This document shows, in pieces, positions 25,747-33,609 of a stretch of DNA of 37,684 nucleotides (the first letter of the stretch is position 1; each line of letters starts with the position of its first letter). The DNA is from an uncultured Chlorobiales bacterium (lineage in GTDB: Bacteria > Bacteroidota > Chlorobiia > Chlorobiales > Thermochlorobacteraceae). The notes under the pieces are model-generated. The model saw only the letters and a program-made list of their open reading frames with translations, did not search any database and was not told where the DNA came from. Location of the stretch: positions 1 through 37,684 of the forward strand of contig CALKXI010000033.1 of NCBI GenBank assembly GCA_938003965.1, given 5' to 3'. A program made the position numbers and the translations under genes.

Positions 25747-28569
25747 CTATTTAACGAGCATCATCTTTTTCGTTTGCACGAAAGTTTTTGATGTGCCATT
25801 TGTTGCGTTCGCTTGCAAGCGATAGAAATAAATGCCGGTTGCAAGGTTGCTAGCGTTCAGCGTGAAGGTGTAGTAGCCTGCGGCTTGACGCGTGTTGACG
25901 AGCGTTGAAATTTTGCGACCGAGCACGTCGTAAAGTTCCAAGCGCACATCGCTTGCGGTGGGCAGTTGATAAGCGATCACCGTGCTTGGGTTAAACGGGT
26001 TCGGATAGTTTTGCGCGAGTGCGAACTCTTTCGGTAAGGTGTTGCGCTCTTCGGTAATCGGTGTTGGTGTGCTGAGCGTGATGAAGTTGAGCGTAATTGG
26101 CACTGTGAAAACCGAGTTGAGCGTGTCGGAACTGGTGATGCGAATGGCGGCGGTGTAGGTATCGGTTTCGTCGAGCCCTGCTGTATTGACGCGCACAAGG
26201 TGGTCGCGCGACTCGCCTGAGGCGAGCGTATCGCCATCAAGAGGTGAGAGAGAAACAAATTTGCCGCTGGTCGTGGAAATAATCATGTGGTAAGGAAGCG
26301 ATGAAGTTGTCGGCGTCAGCGAATCAGTGGGTTGAGCATTTAAGAGAACGCCTGACGCAAAGTTTCCGAAGGCTAAGTTGCCAGTACCTGGACCTTGATA
26401 GTGTGTGGTTAAACTATCCCAAGATGCACCGATGATATAGAACTTGCCTGCTTGCAAGGTCAGATTCATTGGTCCTGAACGCACAAAGCCGTCGAAGGGC
26501 GCGCTCTCGGTTACAGGTGCGCTTTCAAACACTTTGGCATATCGACCTGACAATGTGCTGTTTTCATAGACGAAAAATTTGAAGGTCGTCGATGGACGAT
26601 AGAGGAAGTGATAGGATTGAATTTCTTTGAGTTTGGTGGTTTCCGTAACGCTGTAAAGGTTTCCACGAAAACGGTTTGCGCCCAAAAGCGTATTCGTTTT
26701 AGAGCCCATCACATCGTGTTTCAGTCCGCCTAATCCGCCTTGCAGTTCCAAGCGATAGTTTAATTCGCTGAATGGCGGTCCACTGTTAGAAATTGTGAGC
26801 GTGGCTTCTGCGCTGTCCAATCCTGTTAGACTGAACGAAATGCCTTGCGTGGCATTGACGCTCAAAGTTGGATTGGGCTTGCGCTCGAGCAAGATGGTCA
26901 TAGTGTAAATCGTGGAATCTTCGGGCGCATAGAGCGTATCGACGCGCGAGATGTAGCCTGTTGGGCTGTTCGGATTGAGCGATGTGGCAAAAAGGTATGT
27001 GCCCGTATCAGGCAAAGCGAAACTGAACTTGCCATTCGTGGTGATGACCTCGATATTAGTGTTCAGATTTTTCACGCGGGCGTTGCGGAGCGTATCGCCG
27101 GTTTGTGCATCAATCACATAGCCGTCGACGCGGAAAATCATGGTTGAGGAAATGTATTGATAGGCCGCCCACACATCAATCAAGCCATTGCCAAAGGTGT
27201 TGTCTGGACCGACAGGACCTAAATCCGTGGCGGTTTCATAGAGAATATCACGAATTTGAACGGCGGTTAAGGACGGATTGACTTCTTTAAGCAACGCGAT
27301 AGCACCCGCCACATGCGGACAAGCCATTGACGTGCCGCTCAAATTGCCGTAGCCTGTGGCTGAAATTACGGAGCGCACACTGACGCCGGGTGCAACAACT
27401 TCGGGCTTGATGATACTCGGACTGCAACTCGATGGACCTCGGCTGCTGAAGTTGGCAATGTTGTTTGTACTGGCATCAATTGCACCGACGGTGAAGATGT
27501 TTGGATTGTTTTTCGGTGGTGTTAGGGTTTGGGCGTTCGGTCCTGAATTGCCAGCGGAGAAAATGACCGCAGTGCCCATGGTTTCTAAGGCTTGAATAAC
27601 GGTCCAATATCCGCCTGCGGTTGCACTGCATTGTTGAGAAGCGACGTTGGGGTCTTGATAAGAGTTTGCGATGACATCGGGCACATCGCCATTATCGATG
27701 CCGTTGCTGTCGGGGTCTGCCGCCCATTGGAAGGCGCGAAGTGTGAAACTGGTGTGCGGGCTGAAGCCGACGTCAATCGTTGGTGCGGCAATCCATTTTG
27801 CGCCGAAGGCAACGCCGATAGTATCGTTCGTGCTGGCTTGTAAGCCGACCATGGTGCCCATCGTGTGCGAGCCGTGTTTGGTTGAGCCGTAATCGGTTGG
27901 AACAGAGGAAGGATTAGAGCGTTGGTCGAACCAAGCGTGATACCACATCACGCCTGCTTCTTCGCCGCGCCATTTGCCAGCGAGTGCGGGGTGTGTGCCG
28001 AAGACGCCTGTGTCAATGTTCATCACGAGCGAGCCTGCGCCAGTGTAGCCGAGTTCCCACAAGCGATGCGCATTGATTCGGCGCAATCCCGGCTCTGAAC
28101 CGTTTGGCACAGATGGGGCTTGGGTTTGTTCGACAGGTGCATCGAGCTCGAGCAAGCCATCTTCGTAAATCATTCCGACATCGGCGCGTTGGGCAAGATC
28201 GAGAATGGTTTGCTTGGAGAGATTGCCCAAAATCATGTTGGCAAGCCACATTTGCTCAATCTCTTCGGCTTCGCCACGTTGGGCGCGTTCGGAAAGTTCG
28301 TTGAGAATGCCTCGTTGCGATTGTTCAGCGAGAGCACGCAAGCGTGAAACTGTTTCGTAGTGGCGCACGGCTTTCCCTGCTTTGCGCGCAGCAAAATCGC
28401 GCTCCAGTGCGTTAAGGTCAACTTGCTCCGCCATATAAACAATGACGCGAATTTTTTCGTCTGAGCGCATAGACGCGAGTTTCTCTCGAAGTCGTTCTTC
28501 AACACGGTCTTGCGCAAATAGCGGCAGTGCGCCAAAAAGCAAAATGAGCGATAAACAGAAGTTTTTCAT
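25747..28569 (-). CDS. Secreted subtilisin-like (S8) serine protease with type IX secretion signal
   Basis: A 940-aa exported protease. Residues 1-20 are a signal peptide ending in LFAQ. An I9-like propeptide (about 35-145) precedes the catalytic domain with Asp186 in NIDTGVFG, His232 in KHGSHTMG, Asn341 in SAGNSGP and Ser414 in SGTSMACPHVAG. After about residue 485 come a carboxypeptidase-regulatory-like beta module (VDGYVIDAQTGDTL) and a long beta-rich region. The final 90 residues are a type A sorting domain with AQNYPNPFNPSTVIAYQLP and a C-terminal KKMMLVK. It therefore crosses the outer membrane by type IX secretion and is likely surface-attached or released. It has its own terminator and no operon partner. 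Confidence 0.95.
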   Translation of the reverse strand: MKNFCLSLILLFGALPLFAQDRVEERLREKLASMRSDEKIRVIVYMAEQVDLNALERDFAARKAGKAVRHYETVSRLRALAEQSQRGILNELSERAQRGEAEEIEQMWLANMILGNLSKQTILDLAQRADVGMIYEDGLLELDAPVEQTQAPSVPNGSEPGLRRINAHRLWELGYTGAGSLVMNIDTGVFGTHPALAGKWRGEEAGVMWYHAWFDQRSNPSSVPTDYGSTKHGSHTMGTMVGLQASTNDTIGVAFGAKWIAAPTIDVGFSPHTSFTLRAFQWAADPDSNGIDNGDVPDVIANSYQDPNVASQQCSATAGGYWTVIQALETMGTAVIFSAGNSGPNAQTLTPPKNNPNIFTVGAIDASTNNIANFSSRGPSSCSPSIIKPEVVAPGVSVRSVISATGYGNLSGTSMACPHVAGAIALLKEVNPSLTAVQIRDILYETATDLGPVGPDNTFGNGLIDVWAAYQYISSTMIFRVDGYVIDAQTGDTLRNARVKNLNTNIEVITTNGKFSFALPDTGTYLFATSLNPNSPTGYISRVDTLYAPEDSTIYTMTILLERKPNPTLSVNATQGISFSLTGLDSAEATLTISNSGPPFSELNYRLELQGGLGGLKHDVMGSKTNTLLGANRFRGNLYSVTETTKLKEIQSYHFLYRPSTTFKFFVYENSTLSGRYAKVFESAPVTESAPFDGFVRSGPMNLTLQAGKFYIIGASWDSLTTHYQGPGTGNLAFGNFASGVLLNAQPTDSLTPTTSSLPYHMIISTTSGKFVSLSPLDGDTLASGESRDHLVRVNTAGLDETDTYTAAIRITSSDTLNSVFTVPITLNFITLSTPTPITEERNTLPKEFALAQNYPNPFNPSTVIAYQLPTASDVRLELYDVLGRKISTLVNTRQAAGYYTFTLNASNLATGIYFYRLQANATNGTSKTFVQTKKMMLVK

Positions 28570-28664
28570 CGTTTGGACACAATAGCAGATTGAAGTAGTT
28601 GAGAAAACTGAACCGAAAGCTAATGTTTTTCTGCATCAATTCAAGATGAAAAGAGAGGACAGGT

Positions 28665-28693
28665 TTTGAAGAAAAAAGGTTTTGCTATTTTTG
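28665..28693 (+). promoter_or_regulatory. Possible promoter of the 144-aa unknown gene
   Basis: TATTTTTG (28686-28693) matches the Bacteroidota -7 element TAnnTTTG exactly. TTTG at 28665-28668 lies upstream, but the 17-nt spacing is shorter than the usual 19-21, so the -33 assignment is doubtful. The ATG lies 30 nt downstream of the -7 box. Confidence 0.4.
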
Positions 28694-28723
28694 CCTACTC
28701 AAAGTAACATCAAAAGCACATTT

Positions 28724-29158
28724 ATGAACGCACAACTCTCGCCGCGCTGGGCTCGTCTCGTCAAAACCGAAGAGATTGAGACGCCGAAGTATTTCATCGA
28801 TTGCTATGTCTGCCCAGTCGATTTTGATGAACTGCGTCAAAACCACATCGATGAACCGCCTGTCCTTTATGCCTTCGCTGTATTTGACCACAACAACAAG
28901 TATCTGCTTTCCTACGCACTTGAAATGCGCAAAGCCATTCGCATCAAAGAAGACGAAACAGAGGAAGAATACATCGGATACTTTTTAGAAACCTACTGCG
29001 AACATCAGCGATTTAGTTGCAAAAACTTCAAAGATGTAGAGCCAGACTTTGAGAGCGTGCGCACGATGGTCATTCAATTCGTCGTCGAGTATGACGCTGT
29101 CGAGAAAATGATAGAATACGACCGAGAAAGCTACAAGCCGAGTGAAGAAAAATCTTAG
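28724..29158 (+). CDS. Hypothetical protein, 144 aa
   Basis: I do not recognise the family. The ATG at 28724 (MNAQLSPRWARLV) is preferred over an in-frame start at 28682, which would lie on the likely promoter. The protein is acidic, soluble and probably alpha/beta: a strand-rich core (YFIDCYVCPVDFDEL, PVLYAFAVFDHNNKYLLSYALEMRKA) followed by an acidic helix (EDETEEEYIGYFLE) and a C-terminal helical tail. The two cysteines in CYVC suggest nothing firm. It has its own promoter candidate, and its stop overlaps the convergent GGGP-synthase stop by 3 nt. Normal codon use supports a real gene. Confidence 0.75.
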   Translation: MNAQLSPRWARLVKTEEIETPKYFIDCYVCPVDFDELRQNHIDEPPVLYAFAVFDHNNKYLLSYALEMRKAIRIKEDETEEEYIGYFLETYCEHQRFSCKNFKDVEPDFESVRTMVIQFVVEYDAVEKMIEYDRESYKPSEEKS

Positions 29159-29943
29159 CGCGGCACGCTTTGATTTTGGCGCGAAAGGTTGGTTGCGGCA
29201 ATCATTTCTTGCAGATAGATTTTATCGTGCCGATGTTCAAACGCATTGCCAACGACGACGAAGTTCGCGCCGGCTATCACTTTGCGATGCACGTCCTCTG
29301 GCGTGCGAAGTCCGCCGCCCACGATGAGCGGAACAGATATGGTTTTTGAGACGAGCGAAATCATTTCTTCAGGCACGCTGTAATCGGCACCGCTTCCGGC
29401 TTCAAGATAAACGAGTTTCATGCCGAGATATTCCGCCGCTAAGGCATGCGCTGCTGCAATTTCAGGCTTATGGCGTGGAATCGGCGACGAGTTCGACATA
29501 AATTCCACTGCGGTTTTTCTCCCCGATTCAATTAAAAGATACGCCGTTGAAATCGGTTCAAGTTCAAGTTGCTGAATGAGCGGCGCAGCAATCACATGAT
29601 GACCAATCAAGTATTCAGGGTTGCGACCGCTCACAAGCGAGAGATATAAAATTGCATCGGCTTCACGCGAGACTTGCACCACACTTCCGGGAAAAATAAT
29701 GACAGGCAAAGGCGAAACCGATTTGATGTGTCGGATATATTCGTCCAATCGATTTGAAATCATCGTGCTTCCGCCAACGAGAATCGCCGCTACGCCGAAG
29801 GCTGTGGCGTCTTCTACAAGTTTGAGAAGCGTTGGTTCGTCGTATTTGTCGGGGTCAATCAGCAACAAAAATCCCGCGCGTTTTTCCAAAAAATTGGCGG
29901 GAAAAGAAGCAAGCAGTTTGTTGAGTGTTGTTTGGACAGGCAT
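29155..29943 (-). CDS. Geranylgeranylglyceryl phosphate synthase family (PcrB/GGGPS)
   Basis: A TIM-barrel prenyltransferase that joins a polyprenyl diphosphate to sn-glycerol-1-phosphate. At 262 aa it shows LIDPDK with Asp30 and Lys33 near the N-terminus, VGGS at 56-59, FPGS (about 84-87), YLEAGSGA (phosphate site) and VGGGLRTPEDV. The sequence resembles the Bacteroidota group of GGGPS enzymes, which make the archaeal-type GGGP product, more than the Firmicutes PcrB. Chain-length preference cannot be read reliably by eye. It lies 13 nt downstream of ispE on the same strand, so an isoprenoid enzyme and a consumer of polyprenyl diphosphate are co-transcribed. Confidence 0.9.
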   Translation of the reverse strand: MPVQTTLNKLLASFPANFLEKRAGFLLLIDPDKYDEPTLLKLVEDATAFGVAAILVGGSTMISNRLDEYIRHIKSVSPLPVIIFPGSVVQVSREADAILYLSLVSGRNPEYLIGHHVIAAPLIQQLELEPISTAYLLIESGRKTAVEFMSNSSPIPRHKPEIAAAHALAAEYLGMKLVYLEAGSGADYSVPEEMISLVSKTISVPLIVGGGLRTPEDVHRKVIAGANFVVVGNAFEHRHDKIYLQEMIAATNLSRQNQSVPR

Positions 29944-29956
29944 TGATAGAAAGTTT

Positions 29957-30844
29957 TTAGGAAGATACGAAATCGGGGTTTGTCATTTCAAAATGAGGCG
30001 GCGTATAGGAAGTCAGAAAAGTCGGAAACTGTTTGGAGAAAAAATCACGGCAGGCTTCGGCACAGGCTTCATCTTCAAAAATGCCAAAGACCGCTGAACC
30101 GCTTCCCGACATCATCGCCTGAATCGCGCCCTGTTTCAACAGCGTTTCTTTGAGTGATTTGACAATCGGATATGCTGATTCAACGAGCGGTTCAAAATCG
30201 TTTTCAAATACCTTCAAAAATTTTTTATCCCCTGTTTCTATCAAATTTTTCAATGCTTCTCGACAATTTGGAGCCTGACGCGGAAACGACAGACGCAAAT
30301 TTTGATATGCCCATACCGTTGAGACCATTTCGTTTGGAAAAATCACCACAAGCGAATAAGGAAGTGTGCGGTGCAAGTCGGTGAGTTTTTCGCCAATGCC
30401 TTCGGCAAACGCCAGCGCGTTGGTTGAAAGAAAATACGGCACATCGGCACCGAGTTTTAAGGCAAGTTCGACAAGTTTAGCTATGGGCAAATTGAGTTGC
30501 CAATATCGATTGAGATACAAAAGCACAGCCGCCGCATCGCTTGAGCCGCCGCCCAATCCCGCCCCGAAGGGAATTGATTTTTCGAGATGAATGTGAATCC
30601 CCGTTTGAACCGAGTAGGTTTCTTGTAGCAGTTTTGCCGCTCTGACGCAAAGGTTGCTTGAATCTGTCGGAAGCGATGAAAGCGAGCAAGTGAATTGAAT
30701 GGTTGGAGCAGGTGAAAAGATGAGCGTATCGTGCCAGGCAATCGGCGCGAAAATCGTTTCTATTGAGTGATAGCCATTGGGCAGTTTATTCGTGATGTAA
30801 AGCGCGAGATTGATTTTGGCAAAGGCTTTGCGAATGTCGGACAT
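29957..30844 (-). CDS. ispE: 4-diphosphocytidyl-2-C-methyl-D-erythritol kinase
   Basis: IspE phosphorylates CDP-methylerythritol in the MEP isoprenoid pathway. This GHMP kinase of 295 aa has Lys10 in FAKINLAL, the ATP loop PFGAGLGGGSSDAAAV (92-107) and the catalytic Asp134 in LGADVPYF. A C-terminal MSGSGSAVFGIF is the third GHMP motif. The ATG at 30844 is preceded, in the direction of transcription, by a perfect hairpin with a T-run only about 40 nt upstream, so expression may depend on read-through or on a promoter in the short remaining leader. It is followed directly by the GGGPS gene. Confidence 0.95.
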   Translation of the reverse strand: MSDIRKAFAKINLALYITNKLPNGYHSIETIFAPIAWHDTLIFSPAPTIQFTCSLSSLPTDSSNLCVRAAKLLQETYSVQTGIHIHLEKSIPFGAGLGGGSSDAAAVLLYLNRYWQLNLPIAKLVELALKLGADVPYFLSTNALAFAEGIGEKLTDLHRTLPYSLVVIFPNEMVSTVWAYQNLRLSFPRQAPNCREALKNLIETGDKKFLKVFENDFEPLVESAYPIVKSLKETLLKQGAIQAMMSGSGSAVFGIFEDEACAEACRDFFSKQFPTFLTSYTPPHFEMTNPDFVSS

Positions 30845-30878
30845 GGTTTTGAGAAAGAATAGTGCGCCAAAGATAAGA

Positions 30879-30911
30879 ACAAAAAACCTCTTGTAGGGCT
30901 TACAAGAGGTT
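30879..30911 (-). terminator. Terminator-like hairpin immediately upstream of ispE
   Basis: On the minus strand AACCTCTTGTA (30911-30901) and TACAAGAGGTT (30895-30885) form a perfect 11-bp stem with a 5-nt loop; six T in total continue from the stem. It lies about 36 nt before the ispE start and in the same direction. It could be a second terminator for amt, the end of a small RNA, or an attenuator. Confidence 0.85.
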
Positions 30912-30981
30912 GCTCAGGTAAAAGTAGGGGTTTCTCACACATTAAACTCTGCTTCGATACGCCATAAGTTAAAATTGATGA

Positions 30982-31015
30982 AAAAGCCTAACAGAAGCGC
31001 GATGTATTAGGCTTG
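30982..31015 (-). terminator. Terminator of amt
   Basis: On the minus strand AAGCCTA (31015-31009) pairs with TAGGCTT (30991-30985) across a 17-nt loop, followed by TTTC. It is about 60 nt downstream of the amt stop. Confidence 0.7.
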
Positions 31016-31073
31016 TAGCAGTCGAGAAGTTCGGCGATTTTTTAGAAATTCCAAAATGTTTTTCCGAAAGTAC

Positions 31074-32666
31074 TTACGCAGTTACACCCTCGCCATTTGC
31101 GCTGATTTTATCATCAACAATTTTGTTTCCGACGAGTTTATGATACTCGATTTGAAAGTCGGGATAGGCAAGGTCGCCATGTTCGCCAATGTCAAGACCA
31201 ACTTGTTCTTCATCAGCGGAAACACGAATGCCCATCACGAGTTTAAGCACATACCAAATCGCAAAAGAAATCACGAAGGCGAAAACACCGACGAGCAAAA
31301 TGCCTTTGAGTTGTTGGACGGTTTGAGCCATTGGGGAAAGCCCTGTGTCGAGGGCAGCAACCGATTTAGCAATATCCACATTGTAGAACAAGCCGAGCGC
31401 GAGCGTGCCCCAAATGCCATTGATGAGGTGAACGGGCACGGCGCCGACAGGGTCATCTAATTGGAACTTATCCATGGCAAAGGTTGCCAGCACAACGAGC
31501 ACGCCTGCAATCAAGCCGATGATTGCGCCCGAGCCGATTGAAACGAACGCGCACGGTGCCGTAATTGCGACCAGACCTGCCAAGCATCCGTTCAAAATCA
31601 TCATAAATTCAAACTTCTTGTTGATGACGAGTGCCATCAAGAGTGCGCCGAGCGAACCCGTTGCGGCGGCGATGTTGGTATTAACGATAATGTGTGCAAT
31701 CGCCGAGCCGTTGCCCGCCGCCATCGTTGAACCCGGATTGAAGCCGAACCAACCGAGCCAAAGAATAAACACGCCCAGCGCAGCAGAAGTCATATTATGA
31801 CCCGGAATTTGATTCACCTTGCCGTCTTTGTATTTGCCGATGCGCGGACCGAGAACGATAATGCCCGCAAGTGCCGCCCAACCCCCGACCGAGTGAACGA
31901 CCGTCGAGCCTGCAAAGTCGCGGAAGTTGCCAAAGAATCCGCCTTCTTCGGGCGTCATGCCTAAAATGCCGCCGCCCCAAATCCAGTGTCCTGAAATCGG
32001 ATAAATCAGCGCAACCAAGATGAAACTGAACACAAGGAACGAACCGAACTTAATGCGCTCGGCAACCGCACCCGAGACAATCGTCGCCGCTGTGCCTGCA
32101 AACACAAGTTGGAAGAAAAACTTTGCCCAAAGCGGAACAGGCGACCAGTTAATTGCCGAGTAATCGCCTTCATAAACCGTTGTAGAAAATGGATTGGCGG
32201 AACTGTAATCGATGCCGAGTGCAGGCGAGTTATCGGCACCACCCACAAACCATAAGCCTTTCAAGCCGAGCCATGCGTTGCCGTCGCCAAACATCAAGCC
32301 CCAACCGAGAACCCAAAACGACACCGATGCCGCCGCAAACACGATGAAATTTTTCGCGAGGATATTCACCGTGTTCTTGGCGCGTGTCAAGCCGCTTTCA
32401 ACTAATGCAAAGCCCGCGTTCATAAAAAATACGAGCATTGCGGCAAGGAGCACCCAAACCGTATCCAACCCGACACGCAAATCGCTATAAGCTGACATCA
32501 ATGACTCCACGCTCGGCGCACTTGGCGTGCTGGCAACGGCTGTGGTTGTCACGGCAGTTGTTGCAACTTCTGCCGTTGTCGGTGCAGGTGTTTGAGCGAC
32601 TTCTTGTGCAGTAGCGAGGGGGACGAAAAGAAACATTGCGTAAAGCAGTAATTTGATTTTCGTCAT
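31074..32666 (-). CDS. amt: Ammonium transporter with signal peptide
   Basis: An Amt/MEP/Rh family channel for ammonium uptake in the inner membrane. The ATG at 32666 (MTKIKLLLYAMFLF) is preferred over a TTG at 32675. Residues 1-21 look like a cleavable signal peptide ending TAQ, followed by an Ala/Thr/Pro-rich segment (about 22-50) and then eleven hydrophobic helices beginning DTVWVLLAAMLVFFMNAGFALVE. The hallmarks FGGGxG-like IWGGGILG, DFAGSTVVHSVGGWAAL and GWFGFNPGS are present, the histidine of VHSVGG being one of the pore pair. A soluble tail (VSADEEQVGLDIGEHGDLAYP) ends the protein. No glnK/glnB gene is adjacent. A well-formed promoter lies upstream. Confidence 0.95.
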   Translation of the reverse strand: MTKIKLLLYAMFLFVPLATAQEVAQTPAPTTAEVATTAVTTTAVASTPSAPSVESLMSAYSDLRVGLDTVWVLLAAMLVFFMNAGFALVESGLTRAKNTVNILAKNFIVFAAASVSFWVLGWGLMFGDGNAWLGLKGLWFVGGADNSPALGIDYSSANPFSTTVYEGDYSAINWSPVPLWAKFFFQLVFAGTAATIVSGAVAERIKFGSFLVFSFILVALIYPISGHWIWGGGILGMTPEEGGFFGNFRDFAGSTVVHSVGGWAALAGIIVLGPRIGKYKDGKVNQIPGHNMTSAALGVFILWLGWFGFNPGSTMAAGNGSAIAHIIVNTNIAAATGSLGALLMALVINKKFEFMMILNGCLAGLVAITAPCAFVSIGSGAIIGLIAGVLVVLATFAMDKFQLDDPVGAVPVHLINGIWGTLALGLFYNVDIAKSVAALDTGLSPMAQTVQQLKGILLVGVFAFVISFAIWYVLKLVMGIRVSADEEQVGLDIGEHGDLAYPDFQIEYHKLVGNKIVDDKISANGEGVTA

Positions 32667-32723
32667 GTTAAGCAAAATTAGGTTGATTGAATTAAAAGCG
32701 TTGTTTTGTTAGGAAAAACTGTG

Positions 32724-32755
32724 CAAAAATATAACTAAAAAAGGTTTTGTGCAAA
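32724..32755 (-). promoter_or_regulatory. amt promoter of Bacteroidota type
   Basis: On the minus strand TTTG (32755-32752) is followed after 20 nt by TATTTTTG (32731-32724), a full match to the TTTG-N19-21-TAnnTTTG consensus. Both TTTG elements continue as TTTGCACA, giving an 8-bp direct repeat with 28-nt periodicity that could also be a regulator site. The leader to the ATG is about 57 nt. Confidence 0.7.
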
Positions 32756-32965
32756 TTTCCCTAAATTTTTTAGGCTAATTGATTGAAAATCTGACGACGA
32801 AAGATGATAAAAAGAGAAACACGGAACGGATTGAGCAGATGAGACTGAGAAAGTTCAGAGTGAGCGAAGCAAAGGGGTAAAGAAGTGGAAAACGGGTTGT
32901 CAGAAGTGCGTCGTTCTTGTCGCTCTGGATTGCTTACGATTGCAGGGCTCGGAATTTACTCGTGA
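32756..32965. other. Gap without recognised feature between amt promoter and HD-GYP remnant
   Basis: Apart from the amt promoter at its left edge I see no gene or strong hairpin here. Scattered words (GAGTGAGCGAAG, GTCGTTCTTGTCGCTC) loosely recall the intergenic repeat family but are too diverged to call. Confidence 0.4.
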
Positions 32966-33382
32966 TTATGCTTCGGTTTGGCACACGGCGTCGTAAATGC
33001 GGGCATCTACAAACACTTTGAAAAGGTCGTTATCGATGTGGTTGTCTTTGACTTCAAGTTCGAGAATGTTGAGAGCGCGTTCAACAGGAACGGCTTTTTT
33101 ATAGGGGCGGTCTTGCGCGGTGAGTGCGTCGTAAATATCGGCGATGGTCATCATGCGCGATTGGATGGGGATTTCGGGCTGTCCGACTTTTCGTGGATAG
33201 CCGCTTCCATCAATTTTTTCGTGATGCGAGTAGGCGATAATGGGCACATTGCGCAGGTCGCGTGTCCAAGGAATTTGCTTGAGGAAGTTATAGGTATGCG
33301 TGACGTGCGAATTGATTTCTTCGCGCTCTTGCTCGTCTAAACTGGCACTAATGTTTTGACACAGTGCAAAAGCGAGAGGTCT
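32966..33382 (-). pseudogene. Remnant of an HD-GYP c-di-GMP phosphodiesterase (C-terminal part)
   Basis: The translated frame reads LDEQEREEINSHVTHTYNFL, then IPWTRDLRNVP, IIAYSHHEKIDGSGYPRK and MMTIADIYDALTAQDRPYKK, which is the C-terminal half of an HD-GYP domain with the HHE, DGxGYP and DxxDALT motifs. The first HD dyad and all N-terminal sensory domains are missing. The frame remains open to about 33409 (TAG at 33408-33410) but has no plausible start; a GTG at 33247 would begin in mid-domain. A different frame is open upstream (33337-33564), so truncation plus frameshift is likely. It cannot be an active hydrolase as it stands. The 5' border is approximate. Confidence 0.8.
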
Positions 33383-33564
33383 ACAAGCAATACGATGTGT
33401 ATAGGGGTGAGCACGCCCGACATCGACGCTCTAAACGACTTCCAATCTTTGTTGAATCGGTGATACTCAAAAGCGTAGTCCATTGAAACAAGTGCCCGCT
33501 GCGTGACACCGCTGTTAAGCCCAACGCAATCGATTAAGTGAATGTGGTCAAACGTCTCGGACAT
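33337..33564 (-). other. Unassigned 75-aa reading frame overlapping the HD-GYP remnant
   Basis: An ATG at 33564 opens 75 codons (MSETFDHIHLIDCVGLNSG and onward) that overlap the HD-GYP remnant in another frame. I do not recognise it. It may be a decayed upstream part of the same or another gene, or chance. A TAA lies directly before the ATG and the tandem-repeat/palindrome block lies just upstream. Confidence 0.25.
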
Positions 33565-33609
33565 TTAATTCAGACGATATTTAATTCGGGCGAATTAAAT
33601 TCAGGCGAT
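33563..33609. repeat. Tandem AT-rich repeat with embedded perfect palindrome
   Basis: Three 15-16-bp units occur in a row: ATTTAATTCAGACGAT (33563-33578), ATTTAATTCGGGCGAA (33579-33594) and TTAAATTCAGGCGATT (33594-33609). The middle region is a perfect inverted repeat, ATTTAATTCG (33579-33588) facing CGAATTAAAT (33591-33600) across GG. Possible operator cluster for the reading frame to its left. Confidence 0.75.

Noticed and set aside
30760-30942. Minus-strand 60-codon frame across the hairpin upstream of ispE
   Set aside because: It runs through the perfect 11-bp terminator stem and then into ispE in a different frame, so it is probably not coding.
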